DNA of 51,986 bases from Nymphaea colorata (taxonomy: Eukaryota; Streptophyta; Magnoliopsida; Nymphaeales; Nymphaeaceae): assembly GCF_008831285.2 (NCBI RefSeq), contig NW_022204908.1, positions 15,001-66,986 of the forward strand, given 5' to 3'. Below are positions 19,290 through 34,500 of this stretch, in pieces. How positions within the stretch are numbered: position 1 is the first letter of the stretch; the number at the start of each line of letters is the position of its first letter. The translations under genes were made by a program, and so were the position numbers. The notes under the pieces are model-generated. The model ran no database searches. It was not told where the DNA came from and saw only the letters and a program-made list of their open reading frames with translations.

Positions 19290-22200
19290 CCCAAGAACGG
19301 GTCAAGAAGGAGGAATAGGAGACGCAGTACAGCAGGTGCAGACCTTACAAACTGATCATGGTCAGCTTAGAATCGAAGCCGAGGGAGGAGCGGGAGGAGA
19401 GGCAACGACTCTAAGCAAGGCTCTTGAATACCAAGGCGGTGGGTTGAGTCCAAGTCCGGTCTAGTCCAGCCTAGGTCTTCGCTAAACCCTGTCACTTAGG
19501 GTCAGCCTAGGGCGAGCCTAGGCAATTCATGGTCCAAGTCGAGTCCAAGCACACGCGGGCTAGAGGAGGACCGGCTCTAGGAATAAGACTTTAAGTCTCG
19601 AGAGTGTTTTATGCGTTTTTAGTTAAGTTTTAGTGTGCGCATTTGCTTTGGATTCAATTCCGTTTTGGATTCCGTTTTTGAGGGTTGGATCACATGTTTA
19701 GATCCACTTTTGATTCAGCACTATTAATACATTGTACTCCTTTGTTTTGGGGAAGGATTATGCATTGATTGAATTTGGAAGGAAATTAAGTAATTAGTAG
19801 AATTAGCTTCTCTCTCCTCTCCCGAATTCTCTCTTCTCCTCTAGGCGCAATCTTCTTCTCCATGCCTTATTCTCTCTACGGTAGATCTGTAGTTTAGCTA
19901 GAACAGCAGCCATTGCTGCAATACCACGAGGACAAGACTTTCAACCCGCGGCTTCATCTTCTTCTCCTTGGTTTCTTTGCTCTTCTCCTCCACTCGGCCA
20001 AAGGTTGATCGGCTTTGGGAGTCTCCAAGTGCAAGGCGCAAGGTAGCTCTTCCTCCCGGTTTTTCCCCACTTCAATCCAAGGCGTCCATGGTGCAACCGA
20101 GCTTCTCCACCAGCAAGGTTAAGGGCCACGACTCCAACAGGGCAGGTCTTCTTGATCTAGGTGACTAGAAAGAAGAAGACAACCATCCATCCTTCGAGAT
20201 CAAGCGGTAAGCGTCCTTAACGAGGAAGAAAGAGGGTGCAACGACGTTGTTGCTCTTTGTCTCTGGGTTCGGCTTAAGGAGGAGGAGTTTGCTGGATTTC
20301 CAGCCAGTGATCTCTTCATTCCCACGGTGGAAACCAGTTTCAAAGGGTCTCTTACGAGTCACCCACTTTCCCCTTGATTAATCACGTAGATTTCTTGATT
20401 TCGTGTTTGAAAATAGCATTTGAACCGTGGGTTTGAAGTTAAAATCAGCCACGGTTCAGATCTGCTAATCTCGCCGGAAAGTTCAGAAGAAAACAGAAAG
20501 AAAAGGGCTTGAGAAAAAGAAAAGAAAGAAAAGAAAAGAATAGAAAAATATCAGCCCAAGAATGAGTTAGAAAAGTTGAAATCCGGCGAGAATTCCAAAT
20601 TCCGGCGCACATTTGGGCGTCCGGCCACCGCTGCTATTATTCCGGTTAACATTGGTACATTTTCCGGCGAACTCCGGCAGAGGACAGCAAGCCAAATCCG
20701 TCCACTCTTGCTGTACTTAGCTGATCACAGCTGCCTTAGGCGTTCTTGGTGAGAATTGGGAAAAACCGGCCAACATTTGGGGAAAAGTCCTACCGCCGGC
20801 GAGCTTGGGAAACCCTAGCCGATTTTCCAATTTGGTGAGTGTTTTCTCTTGTTTAATTTTGACCTCTCATCTTGACACGTGGCAGAATCCTGTTGACTTA
20901 GAAGGTAGCTTGAAAGAGAGAGAAGCCAGCTCGTCATCCCCCTCCACTCTCTTTTCCACATTTGGTGGATCACCCACCATTTGGTGAGAAGATCAAGGGG
21001 AAGATTGAGTAGCTAGGATTGATCTCCAATAGTGTAGGATCTAGCTCTTTCTCCTCCAGCCAAGTGTCCTTTCTAGAAGATTTTAGAAGTCTCTCCCCTC
21101 CAGCTCGCCCTCCACCTCATCACCCAAGTCCATCTCCCCACATTTGTTGTGCCACCTAGCTAGACACCTCATCACTCAAGTCAATCTCCCCACATTTGTT
21201 GCGCCACCTAGCTAGACACCTCACCACCTTTCCTATCCTCTCTCCTAACATCTAGGAGATAGCCTCTACGTACCTGCCACCTATCCTCCACTTTAGCTAG
21301 GAACTCTCCCAGCCACACACCTCAGCAACCCACCAGCCACCTCACCTAGACACCTCACCGAATCCCTAGCCTCTCTCCTACTTACTTGGGAGATAGCCCT
21401 TCTAGAAGTGCCACCTCGCCTAGCATCTTGGAGAACGATTCCCTTGGGGAATATCCTCCATAATCCTCAGCCCCAATTTCTCTCATCCGTTTTTATCCTA
21501 GTTCACACTTGAGTTACCTCAAGTTACTGCACCCCATTCCCCCTTACCATTCCCATTTCCTCAAACCGAGCAGCCTAAACCTACCCTAGCTACTTTGTAG
21601 GAACCCACGATTTAGGCCCTTCCCTTCACCAGGTCAACCTAGGATTTGAACCTTAGGACCCACCTTGCCTAACCTTTCATTGACCCAGCTCATTGGCCGA
21701 ACCTAGCCCGGGCCCACCTGGTCCCACCTGGTCCGAGCTCACCCTGCCCAAGACCCGCACCTAGTTGGTTCCAACCCTAGTCCACAAGGAAGTCCGCCTA
21801 GTGCATCCTTGAGAGTCTTGGAACCGGCGGGTCTTGCCCCAGCCATCTCCGGCATCCTCAGGCCGCCGCCGGCCACCTCTGCTACTTTTCCGGCGACCTT
21901 CCGGCGTGGATCCCCGCAGGTCCCCAAGTCAGCCAGCAAGTGCATGGAGAGCTCCTAGGCGATTTCAGCAAGGAGATTCCTCAATCGCGTGACCCTTGGA
22001 GTGCTCTAATCCACCGACCGGCGTCTTCATCATTGGAGCCACAGCCCTACGCCGTTCTGTCCTCTTGTGTTGCTGTTAGTCCTCGAGTGTGGAATCTCAC
22101 CTCGAGGCGTGTGGTTGCTTCGCCAAGCTAGCCTTGGCCGGTACACCCTACCCTTCTCTTTAGACTCGAGGGTGGTAGCATTTTATTTCTGCATTTTGAT

Positions 22201-22613
22201 TTCAGCCCGACCTTGGGGTCGTCGTTGTGCATAGAGGGACCTCCACGGCACTGCGCCAAGGACACGACCTCGTGCCGACATTAGCCTCCTACGGGCGGGT
22301 GTGGTTTGATTCGATTAGGTTTGGTTTGATGGTTTGTTGAGTGAGTTTGAGTGATTTTCATCAAATGTATCGCTTCCGCTTGTACTAGCCTCACAGCTTT
22401 TAGTCAATTGTAGTAGGATTTGCTTGGGTTTGGGATTAGCCATTCTTGTATTCCGCTGCCTATTTGGGATTTTTAAGTCGGGGTCCTGTCCGACTGGGTA
22501 GTGTCATTGTTTTATTTGTCCTAGGAAAGTCTTCTGGTTGGTCCAAGGTGATCGTGGGGGTAGGCACGGCCGTCGGCTTCAGACTTTGGTCGGCCACGGG
22601 CAAGACCCTACCA
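19172..22613 (+). repeat. FH1 3' LTR
   Basis: 3442 bp, with the same content as the 5' LTR. Differences I noticed: one missing base near 20150, and single substitutions near 20494, 21106 and 22060. The FHA reading frame stops at 19287 inside it. A second frame, shifted by one and running to 19464, carries the GG-GG-ATT peptide motif that in GP1, GP2 and FH2 is part of the main tail. Confidence 0.95.
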
Positions 22614-22618
22614 GGGTT
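22614..22618. repeat. Target-site duplication of FH1 (right)
   Basis: GGGTT directly after the FH1 LTR end, equal to 12369-12373. The GP1 LTR continues from here. Confidence 0.95.
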
Positions 22619-22764
22619 GTTGCGCCGGGGTTTGTCCGGCCGGGTAGATTAATTGTACTAAATTTTATTTAGGAATTTTGGTTTTTAGGTAGTACTCAAG
22701 TCGGTCTTGGCAGTAGGAGCGTCTTGGTTAGGAAATTCTGGCCTAATCGGGACGAGACCTAACA
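22619..22764 (+). repeat. GP1 3' LTR, right end
   Basis: Matches the end of the GP1 5' LTR (3124-3268) with one extra T in a T-run. It contains the GCCGG/CCGGC hairpin and ends CCTAACA. SX sequence follows directly with GAGACC. Confidence 0.95.
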
Positions 22765-23100
22765 GAGACCAAACGTAGGGGCAAAACAAACTTAGCGTCA
22801 ACCACACCAATATAACAAGCACATCACCCAAACGGTTCATGGCAAACCAAAACAGCCATGACGCCGATGGGAGACGCAGCCAACGCCACTCATGCGCCAA
22901 GACATCAGGCGCTTCCCAACGGCCGCCTTCACGCCGGCATAGCCATGCGGACAAGCGGAACTTGGGAGGCGCATAATGTTGAAACGCGAGATAGATTCTC
23001 GATCAAACCGAACCGTCGTGGAACAACCGATAAAAACAAGCAAGAAGCAAACAGCAAAGGCAACGGGGATCCGTCAAACCGAGCATCAATCTCCTACGCA

Positions 23101-23169
23101 GGTGATTTGGGCGATCGCTCCCGGGTAAAAGGGGCTAACGCGAAAATCACCTAGTCTACCATAAATGTT
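23101..23169. repeat. SX internal hairpin motif, copy a
   Basis: GGTGATTTGGGCGAT at the left and AAATCACC at 23144-23151 form an 8-bp inverted repeat, followed by GTCTACCATAAAT. Copy b starts at the target duplication 23525-23529 and continues at 26977-27038 after removal of the solo LTR, with about one base in six changed. Confidence 0.6.
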
Positions 23170-23524
23170 CCAGACCATTCGTGAATCCACTTGTGTACCT
23201 GATCCGGTCCCAAAGGACACCGCAGGCGCTGTCGGGGAACAGCGAGCACTGCAGGCCGAGGGCCAGGCAGGGAAGGACACGTTGCATAGCACCTGCCAAA
23301 CAAAGGCCTTGACAGCAGTCGGAGGCCGAGAAGAAGGCAGTCGCACCGCGTGGACTACAAATGGCCCAGGCAAAACCGGACGCAGGAGAAGCTGAAAAGA
23401 CAGCTACGGAAGCACGCGGAACCAAGAAAAAATGGCCGCTCGCAGTGAAGAAAGGGCACACGAGGGACGGCAGCAAGGTCGAAGGGTGTCAAGTCCGTCG
23501 ATCCGAGCTGGTGGTTAACCTATA

Positions 23525-23529
23525 GGTGA
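23525..23529. repeat. Target-site duplication of the solo LTR (left)
   Basis: GGTGA before TGATACGG; the same bases at 26972-26976. Confidence 0.9.
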
Positions 23530-27082
<3,553 letters not shown>

Positions 27083-27714
27083 TTACGGACCAATCTCATG
27101 GTCCCGACCCAAGGCCGACAGAGCAGGCCGGACCTAGCCGGTTGAAGCGCAAGGCGTCTGAGTTGTGGGCTCAGACCATGGAGCACGTCGCCAACTCAAC
27201 CCAAGATGTTGAAGCAGCACCAACGCAGGTTGCAGCGGGAGGAGTGGGAGGAGCAACCAGGTCCGAAGAGGTGCTCAAACCGGATAGGCTTCAAGACGTT
27301 TCTGAACTAAGTGTTGAACTCACCGAGTTAGTCAAGTTAACCTCTAATGTGAGTCCGGTCAACCTAGACGCTTGAGCCGATTCTAAGACCTAGAATCCTA
27401 GGCAATCGGCTAAGTCAAACAGACTTAGCCCATGCGCATCTAACCGAAGTGTGGGCGGCAACCCACACGAGGTCCCCGCCCTGGGCTCACAAGGCTCAGG
27501 GACGATTCGTTTAAATTTCGAGCTTAGGCACTAGGCCGCTCGTTTCCTTCCAGCACTTAGTCATTTTCAGTCTTTGCTTTCGCACTTAACCATTCCTTGC
27601 CAATAACGAGTTTTGAACTCGAGACCCAGGCCGAGCGGGGTGTGCTCGGCGCATTAGTTGTTGGATTAGATCTAGCGCGGGTTATGAAATACAAACCCGC
27701 TTCATTTGAACTTG

Positions 27715-27722
27715 TATATATA
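27715..27722 (+). promoter_or_regulatory. TATA box of the GP2 5' LTR
   Basis: TATATATA 634 bp into the LTR, followed by GAGATTAAGGAAT about 40 bp later. The position matches the GP1 TATA box. It is the likely promoter of GP2 genomic RNA; the 3' LTR copy is at 37079. Confidence 0.65.
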
Positions 27723-30359
27723 CTTTTTGGATCTTGTACATTGTATGCAATTTTGAGATTAAGGAATCATTTGTTCGGAATTCTTCTCTCTCCTCTCTCG
27801 AGGTCTCTCTCTCCTTCTCGTCTCCCACCTTGCTCACCCGAGCCTGGCGTCTTCTTCCCCCTCGCGTCCTCTACCTCCAAGGCGCTTCCAATCCCCTCAA
27901 ATCCTGTCCTTGAAGAGCCAAAGTCCTTAGACACCGGCATAAGGCAGCACGGCATCGGTGGATCTCTTCCTCACGGCGGCGGTCCCTCCCTTGTCCACGG
28001 TACATCCCTAGCTTAAAGCAAGTCCGGATTCGGTGCCCTCTTCTTGAACACGAAGAAGTGGAGAGGCTGAAGCTGGAACAAGGAAGATTGAAGGCGCGGT
28101 TTACCTCGGCTTCAATATCGACAAAGAGGTTAGTACTTGAGATTTTCGTGTTTTCGCCAAAGTCGTGTTGAGATCGATTGGAACAGCGTTCTTCTTATCT
28201 TCTGGGGTCTTCCCTCGGCATACCCGAGGCCTGACTTAGAGGTAACGAAGAAATCTGTTGGAATCAGTCCCTTACACAGTTTGGGGAAACTCCGATTAAT
28301 CCCCCTTGCTAACACGTTGATCGAATCGAACCGCGAGCCCCACGAGCACGAATTTGTATCATTTATACTCGGTTCAGCCATACAAGACTCTCGGTCCAGA
28401 GACTTCATGAACTCAGGAAACAAGGGTTCTGGACACGATCTGCAAAATTGAGTTGACCCTCGGAATCGCCTCCATCCCAAAGATCAAATAATCAAATTGG
28501 AGTGAGTTCTAACGGGTGGAGCTCTAGACCGCACCTTCGCCGGAACTCGGAGATTCCGGCGATCCCTGCTACTCCCGGTCAGTACCATTAATTCCGGCGG
28601 AATCAGACCAGAATACCCTCGCCCTCAAGGGTGTTGTTCAGTCTGAAGAAGAGGCAATTTGGACAAAGGGAACGAAGCTAAAACCCTAGCCGCCGCACGT
28701 GGAGGATTCGTCTCAGCCTTGCCGCCGGTCGTCGCTAAGGTTAGTACTCGTATTTCCTTCTTGTCCGTCGATTTCATCCACGTGTCATCATCTCCCCAGC
28801 TCCTAACTTCGTAGCACCCTAACCTTCCACGTGTCTCTGCTCGAGATCGTCCTAGGATCTCGAGTTACCAATCATTTAGGTCAATCCCGTAGCCGCCGCT
28901 CCTCCTTGCTTTCTCGCATTCTTCACTAGAGTCAACCCTAATCCGAGAACGCCTCGGCCCTCTATCCTGCCAGGTGTCAATCATCTGTGCTCCCTCCATC
29001 AGCCACCTCAGCCAACCTCTCCCTGCACGATCTAGCTGGGTCCCACGCGTTTTGACGCAACGCCCAGCTAGCTCCACGCGGTCACCCGATAGCCTCTTAC
29101 CTTAGCTGTTTTAGGAAATACCGTGCGTGTCGTCATCACCTTGCCGCATTCGTTTCCACCTCCTTACCGCGTCAATCCATAGCCTCTCATCTCTCCACGT
29201 GGCGTCATCCAAGACTTGTTGAGGATTCTCGAGAGATCAAGAGAATCGACCTGGAATTCTGTCCAGGTTCATTCGATTTCAGTTTTCTCCCCTACCATTT
29301 AGGCAACTCCTCCTCGCATCTCCTCTACGCGTGATTAATTCCGCGTCATCTCTGTCGGTCGTTGATCTTGCCGCGTGGCAAGATCGTGGTGCACCATCTT
29401 GGCAAGACCAGCCAAGTCAACCGAGTCCTCCTAGGCACCCTCTCGCACCTCCCTCGCCGTAGGTCAACCCTTTTGACTGAACCTACCTAGACCAACATCA
29501 CTTGTCTTAACCTTAGTCAACACTAGGTCATCTCTTCCACCGAGCCCTCTTAGTTCAAGCTACCCTAGTCGGCTCGAGTCTAGCTCGAGCGTCCCTTGAC
29601 CCAATCTACCAGGACCCACTCAGCTAGGTCCATTAGTCAACCACCCACCTTAGTCAACCCTGACCTCACTCGGTCAACATTGACCATATCCGCGGGCTTA
29701 GACCCGACCCAAACCACCTCGCTTAAGCCTCACGTAGTTAGGTCACCCATTTCGAACCTATTCCCTTAACCTTCTTGGCCAACCTCAACCCGAGCCCACC
29801 TTGACTAAACCGGCCTACCTAGTAGAACCCAGCCGAACCGAGCCAACCCCAGCCTTAGTTAGGACTAGGCTACGCCGGCTCCCTCCGGCCCCCTTGCCTC
29901 GATCGTGACCTCCACCGTTAGCACCCAGCGGCGAGCGTGACTGAGTCACAACCGAAGGCAGGCAGGTAGGCGCTGTCTTCCCGGCAGCAGCCCCCCTCGG
30001 CACACAGGCGTCCCTTCCGGCCCGACAGCGTCTCTCTCTCCGGCATCGGTCATCGTCCTCAGCGCTGAGCACGACCCATATCGGTAGCTACACGCGCTGC
30101 CCGCATCTCCTCAGACTACATCCGCAAGCATTCCGGCGCTCGGCTCCTTCCAGGCGGCCCGCCGTTCTGATTCCACCCGGTAGACGCGCGTCCAGCGACA
30201 GCGCGAACTCTCGGCCAGCAGCGAGCGGCCACCCCTTCAGGCGCGGGGGCCAGGATCTCAGCGGCGAGTTCATCGCCCAACACCATTCGGCCAGCGGATT
30301 GAATAGTGCAGCAGGCGAGCGAGGAGGCTCTCCTCAACCGGCCTTCTTGCACAGCAAGC

Positions 30360-30820
30360 TGCAATACCCGAGGGTTGGTTCTCACCTCGGGTGCTTATCC
30401 AGCTACGCCAAGGTTTACCTTGGCCGGTAATCCCTTGATCCCCCTTGTAGCCGCGGGCGGGAATTTGCTTTCGTTTGTTTTAGGACAGCATCATAGTTGC
30501 TTTATGTTTTGCTTTAGCCTTGGCTTCGGCCCTGCTCCCCCGTGAGGTACCTCGAGGGCACTGTGCCCGAGACACGACCACAAGGAGCGTTACCTCCCTA
30601 TTTGCTTTTGTTGGGTGTGGTTTGGCCGTTACCAGTGGTTTGCGTGGTTTGTGAGTGAGTTGCGAGAGAATTAATATTTGTATCGCTCACGTTTGTAAGG
30701 CCTCGTCAACCCCCTTAGTTCTTTTGTAGTAGGCTATCCATAGTTAGGTTTTGAAGAAAGGGTATCCTCGACTTGTATTCCTTCACCTAACTGGGTTTGC
30801 GCCGGGGTCCTGTCCGGCCG
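30360..30820 (+). other. GP2 U5 structured RNA region
   Basis: Hairpins: CCCGAGG 30367-30373 with CCTCGGG 30385-30391; CCAAGG 30408-30413 with CCTTGG 30418-30423; GGGCA 30556-30560 with TGCCC 30564-30568; GCCGG 30801-30805 with CCGGC 30814-30818. The same series exists in the other three elements with altered pairs. Confidence 0.7.
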
Positions 30821-30943
30821 GGTAACTTTCTGTAATTACTTGTTTAGGATTTTCGGTTTTAGAATAGGCCTCAAGAAGGTCCTGGGAGGATTAGGATTGC
30901 ATCGGTCGGATTTTCTTAGGCCAACCGGTGTGGACCTAACAAT

Positions 30944-30955
30944 TGGTATCAGAGC
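30944..30955 (+). promoter_or_regulatory. GP2 primer-binding site (initiator tRNA-Met)
   Basis: TGGTATCAGAGC two bases after the LTR end CCTAACA. Confidence 0.95.
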
Positions 30956-31516
30956 GCCTCTTGAGGAATATCCGTCAGTTTGAGCACTTGGACCTTCGCA
31001 TCGTCGACATCAACGGGCAGTGCCAGCGGATTTCTTGTGGTTTTCTGATTATTTCAGCGGTCTTCTTTTCAGATTTGGGTTTTCTAGTGTCAGTATAGCA
31101 GTCGTAGTCCAGCCACGGTTTCTTTAGTTGCGTAGATCTAGGCTTCGCTTGTCCACTCTTGGCAAGTGTAGGGTTGTACTCCTTGTACACCCGAGGGCAG
31201 CCAAGCTCGAGGCGCGTCACCGAGGCACTAGGAGAGTGCGGTGATTTAGGCTCTTTGAGCCCGGCCTAGAGCGAAGTGTGATTGCCGAGGCACTTAAGCG
31301 AAGTGCGGCATTAGGCGGGCCAACCCGTCTCCCTCGCCTTAGGTCTCACGCGCGGCAGCTGGAGCATCGGCAGCGTGGACAGAATTAAGAGTGGCAGCTA
31401 GTCTTCGAATTGATTTTCAGTTTTAAGAGTGGCAGTATAGTCAGTTTTTGGAATTTCGTAGCTAGGATTTACTTAGCATAGTGCATCCTTGGCGCTGGTC
31501 CAACCAGATTTTACAA
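30956..31516 (+). other. GP2 leader with three-hairpin module
   Basis: Hairpin 1 at 31217-31244: TCACC/GGTGA, GAG bulge, GCACT/AGTGC, loop AGGAG. Hairpin 2 at 31249-31261: GGCTC/GAGCC. Hairpin 3 at 31283-31310: TGCC/GGCA, GAG bulge, GCACTT/AAGTGC, loop AAGCG. AAGAGTGGCAG occurs twice, at 31387 and 31425. The gag ATG follows at 31517. Confidence 0.8.
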
Positions 31517-34500
31517 ATGGCCAAGTCTAAGAAAAACTTGAACCCCGACGAGCCCGTGCTTGAGGAAACCACTTCGGACCCTCAAGAAGTCGCTCATAGG
31601 GCTTCCAACATGGAGATGTCCGAGCATACTACTAACCGTCTAGGCAACCTTGAGCGGGAATTCGGCCAGTATCGTAGAGACATGGATAAAGCCGAAAACC
31701 ATAGACGGAGGGATATAGAGAGACAATTCGGCGAACTCCACAAAGACTTAGCCGAAATGAGGAGGAACCAACAGAACGAAATGGATGAAGTACGAGCAAT
31801 GTTTAGGGCTCTAACCTCAAACCAGCAACAAGGCACAGAGAGGGCTACTCAGGGCCCGAATACACGCCCAGATAAGGGTAAGGGTTTGTTAGTTGCACCG
31901 AACTACCAAACCGACACTGAGGTCGATCCCAATAACATCTCTCATATTGGGACGAGTACAGAAGGAGGTCGACGTAATACCATGGCGCCTCCCCAAAGCA
32001 GGCATCAACCGGATGCCTACGATGATAGGACTCCCCGAGCCCCACGATTTGGACACCATAGCCAAAACCGAGTTGAGATCACGTCCGAAGGGGAGCAAGA
32101 CGAGTCTCCAGCTCGCCAAAGAAGAGGGTCTCGATTCCACCAACGGCAAGAAGAGCGACGGACACCCTCAGTCCGATATGAGTTCCCTAAGTTCAATGGT
32201 GAACACTTGCGTGAATGGCTCTTCATGGCAGAGCGGTACTTCTTATGTCACCACGTTCCAGAGGAAGAATGGATTGAGATAGCTACGGCCAACATGACCG
32301 GAGAGGCTACAACGCATTACTTGTGGTTTAACCACAATAATGAAGAGCAAACCTGGGAAAAGTATAAGGCCAGTCTCCAACTCCAATTTGGGGACTCAAC
32401 ATTCATTGATTACGATGAGGACTTAAAAAATTTGGTCCAGACCACTACCGTGCCAGCCTACAAAAGGCAGTTTGAGCGCCTAGCGAGCATGGTCAGGTGG
32501 CCGGAAAAGGCCCTCATCGGCGCTTTTAAAGGAGGCCTTAGAAATGACATAAAGCGAGAGATGAAAATTCACCGCTTTGAGAAGTTGGAAGAATGCATAG
32601 CCATGGCCCGTCTATACGAAGAGAGAATCGAGGAAAGAAGAGCCGAGAAAAAGGCTCATAAATTTGATAAACAGAGGAAACGAAGCTCCTATCCCTCTGC
32701 TTCTCGTAACACCAGAAAGGAGATAGTTCCCTACAAAAGAGGGAACGAACCACGACCCTACCACAACTCCAATCAAGGGCAAGGCAAGAAACCGCCCCTA
32801 CGCTACCTCACGCCTCAACAAATTGAGGAATACAGACGCAAAGGTCTGTGCTATAGGTGTGAGGGTAAATGGGACAAATATCACAAGTGCCCAGCCTACT
32901 TTAGGGTACAAGTGATAAGTGATGAGGAGTCCAGCTCGTGTACAGATAGTGACTCATCCTCCAGCGCTTCCTACGAGTCCAGCTCGTCCTCTTCAGAGGA
33001 AGAAGTAATTCAAAAGCGCCGAATTAAAAAGACCGAGAAGAAAAAAGAAATAGCCAAGGAGGAGACTCCCGCCAAGGAAGAGAAACCCACAGAGACCGAG
33101 TCTCTTCACTCGATGCAAGACCCAAACAAGCCCAATTCATTCCGAGTGTTTGGGAGGATCAACGGCAAGAAGATCCTCATTTTGTTGGACAACGGGGCCA
33201 CGCGAAACTTCCTAACTGAGGAAGCAGCTAAAAAGTGTAAGGTGGCCCTCGAATCTAGCTCACCCCAAACAATAGTCGTGGGAGGGGGTCTAAGGCTGAA
33301 ATGCCTTAACGAAGGGAAGAATATGGAAGTAGTCATCAAGAAAAAACCCTTCAAAATTGATTTCTTGGTTATTCCACTCGACGGAGTAGATTTGATTCTT
33401 GGAATGCCCTGGTTCTTTACCTTGGGTATCATATCATGGGACGTGAAGAATTTTAGCATGACTTTCACCCCCGACGGAGAAGATGAGCCGATGACCTTAC
33501 AAGGCATCACGAGCATTACACGTCCCAAGGCTGCCTTACGAGCTATAGAGGCAGAACAACCAGCGTGTTGGGTGATGGCACTAGCTACTGATGTGCCATC
33601 TAGAGAAGAGCACGAAGAGATTGTGCCTCCACGGATACAGTCGGTGTTGGACCGATATGAGGATTTGTTCGAGGAGCCAAAAGGACTACCTCCTCCTCGA
33701 TCCTACGACCATCGAATCATATTGACTCAAGGGGCCGAACCGGTCAACGTGAGGCCCTACAGATATGGGTATAACCAGAAGGCCGAAATAGAGCGTCTGG
33801 TTAAAGAGATGTTAGAGAGTGGCATAGTTCAGCCTAGCAGCAGTCCTTTCTCTTCTCCAGTCTTACTCGTGAAGAAGAAGGATAATACATGGCGCTTTTG
33901 TGTTGATTACCGCGCCCTGAACGAAGCCACGGTAAAGGACAGGCATCCTATTCCTGTCATCGATGAGTTGTTGGATGAGCTAGCCGGAGCGACCGTATTC
34001 TCCAAGATAGACTTGAGAGCAGGCTACCATCAAATCAGAATGTGTAAGGGTGACGTCCCCAAGACGGCATTCAGGACACATGACGGGCACTACGAATTCC
34101 TCGTAATGCCTTTCGGTCTAACTAACGCACCGGCAACATTTCAAAGATGCATGAACGATGTCTTTCGACAATACCTCCGAGATTTTATATTGGTCTTCTT
34201 CGACGACATTCTTATATATAGTCAGACAGAGGAATTGCATGAGAAGCACCTTGCAACAGCTCTTCAGGTGCTACGTGATAACCAACTGTATGCAAAACGG
34301 TCCAAATGCAGCTTTGGACAACCGAGCATTGGTTATCTTGGGCACATCGTGTGCCAACAAGGGGTTCGGGCAGACCCCGAAAAATTGGATGCCATGCAAA
34401 GATGGCCACTGCCTAAGGATCTGAAAGGACTCAGAGGCTTTCTAGGCCTTACGGGCTACTACAGGCGCTTCATCCAAGGTTATGGGCTAATAGCTCAACC

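Larger units (their letters stand above)
12374..22613 (+). mobile_element. FH1: FHA-protein-encoding, non-autonomous LTR retrotransposon
   Basis: FH1 is a complete element of 10,240 bp. It has a 3443-bp 5' LTR, an internal region of 3355 bp and a 3442-bp 3' LTR, flanked by GGGTT duplications inside the GP1 3' LTR. The LTRs differ at only about four positions that I noticed, so insertion is very recent. The primer site and polypurine tract are intact. The internal region holds one open frame with an FHA-like domain and no gag, protease, RT, RNase H or integrase. It must therefore be moved by proteins of another element. The leader and U5 RNA features shared with GP1 and GP2 point to these as helpers (inference). 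Confidence 0.9.
62..22764 (+). mobile_element. GP1: degenerate chromodomain Ty3/gypsy retrotransposon with FH1 nested in its 3' LTR
   Basis: GP1 runs from a chimeric 5' LTR through an internal region with initiator-Met primer site, gag-pol and polypurine tract (3269-8694) to a 3' LTR at 8695. FH1 interrupts that LTR at 12373, and it resumes at 22619 and ends in CCTAACA at 22764. The gag-pol is broken by three frameshifts, so this copy cannot make its own polyprotein. The flanks do not form a target duplication: TTAAC lies on the left if the LTR starts at 62, and GAGAC on the right. This fits the chimeric 5' LTR. By nesting it is older than FH1. Confidence 0.85.
22765..23529. repeat. SX spacer repeat, copy 2 (left and main part)
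   Basis: A-rich, low-pyrimidine sequence with no recognised gene; open frames on both strands have no familiar motif. Its first 77 bases recur exactly at 51910-51986, and 23458-23519 recurs at 1-61. It contains an inverted repeat GGTGATTT (23101-23108) / AAATCACC (23144-23151) with palindromes GCGATCGC and CCCGGG between. A diverged second copy of that motif begins at the solo-LTR target site and continues at 26977. SX could be a satellite monomer or a piece of a longer repeat. Confidence 0.65.

Noticed and set aside
23101-23151. Inverted repeat in SX as a bacterial-type terminator or CRISPR unit
   Set aside because: Plant retrotransposon context, long loop, no T-run and no regular repeat-spacer series.
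22858-23154. Small gene in SX (98 codons on +, others on -)
   Set aside because: Overlapping open frames on both strands, no recognisable motif, and low-complexity composition; no support for coding.
29815-30385. Minus-strand and + strand open frames in the GC-rich U5 parts of the LTRs
   Set aside because: They repeat in each LTR copy, overlap one another and covary as RNA hairpins instead of codons.
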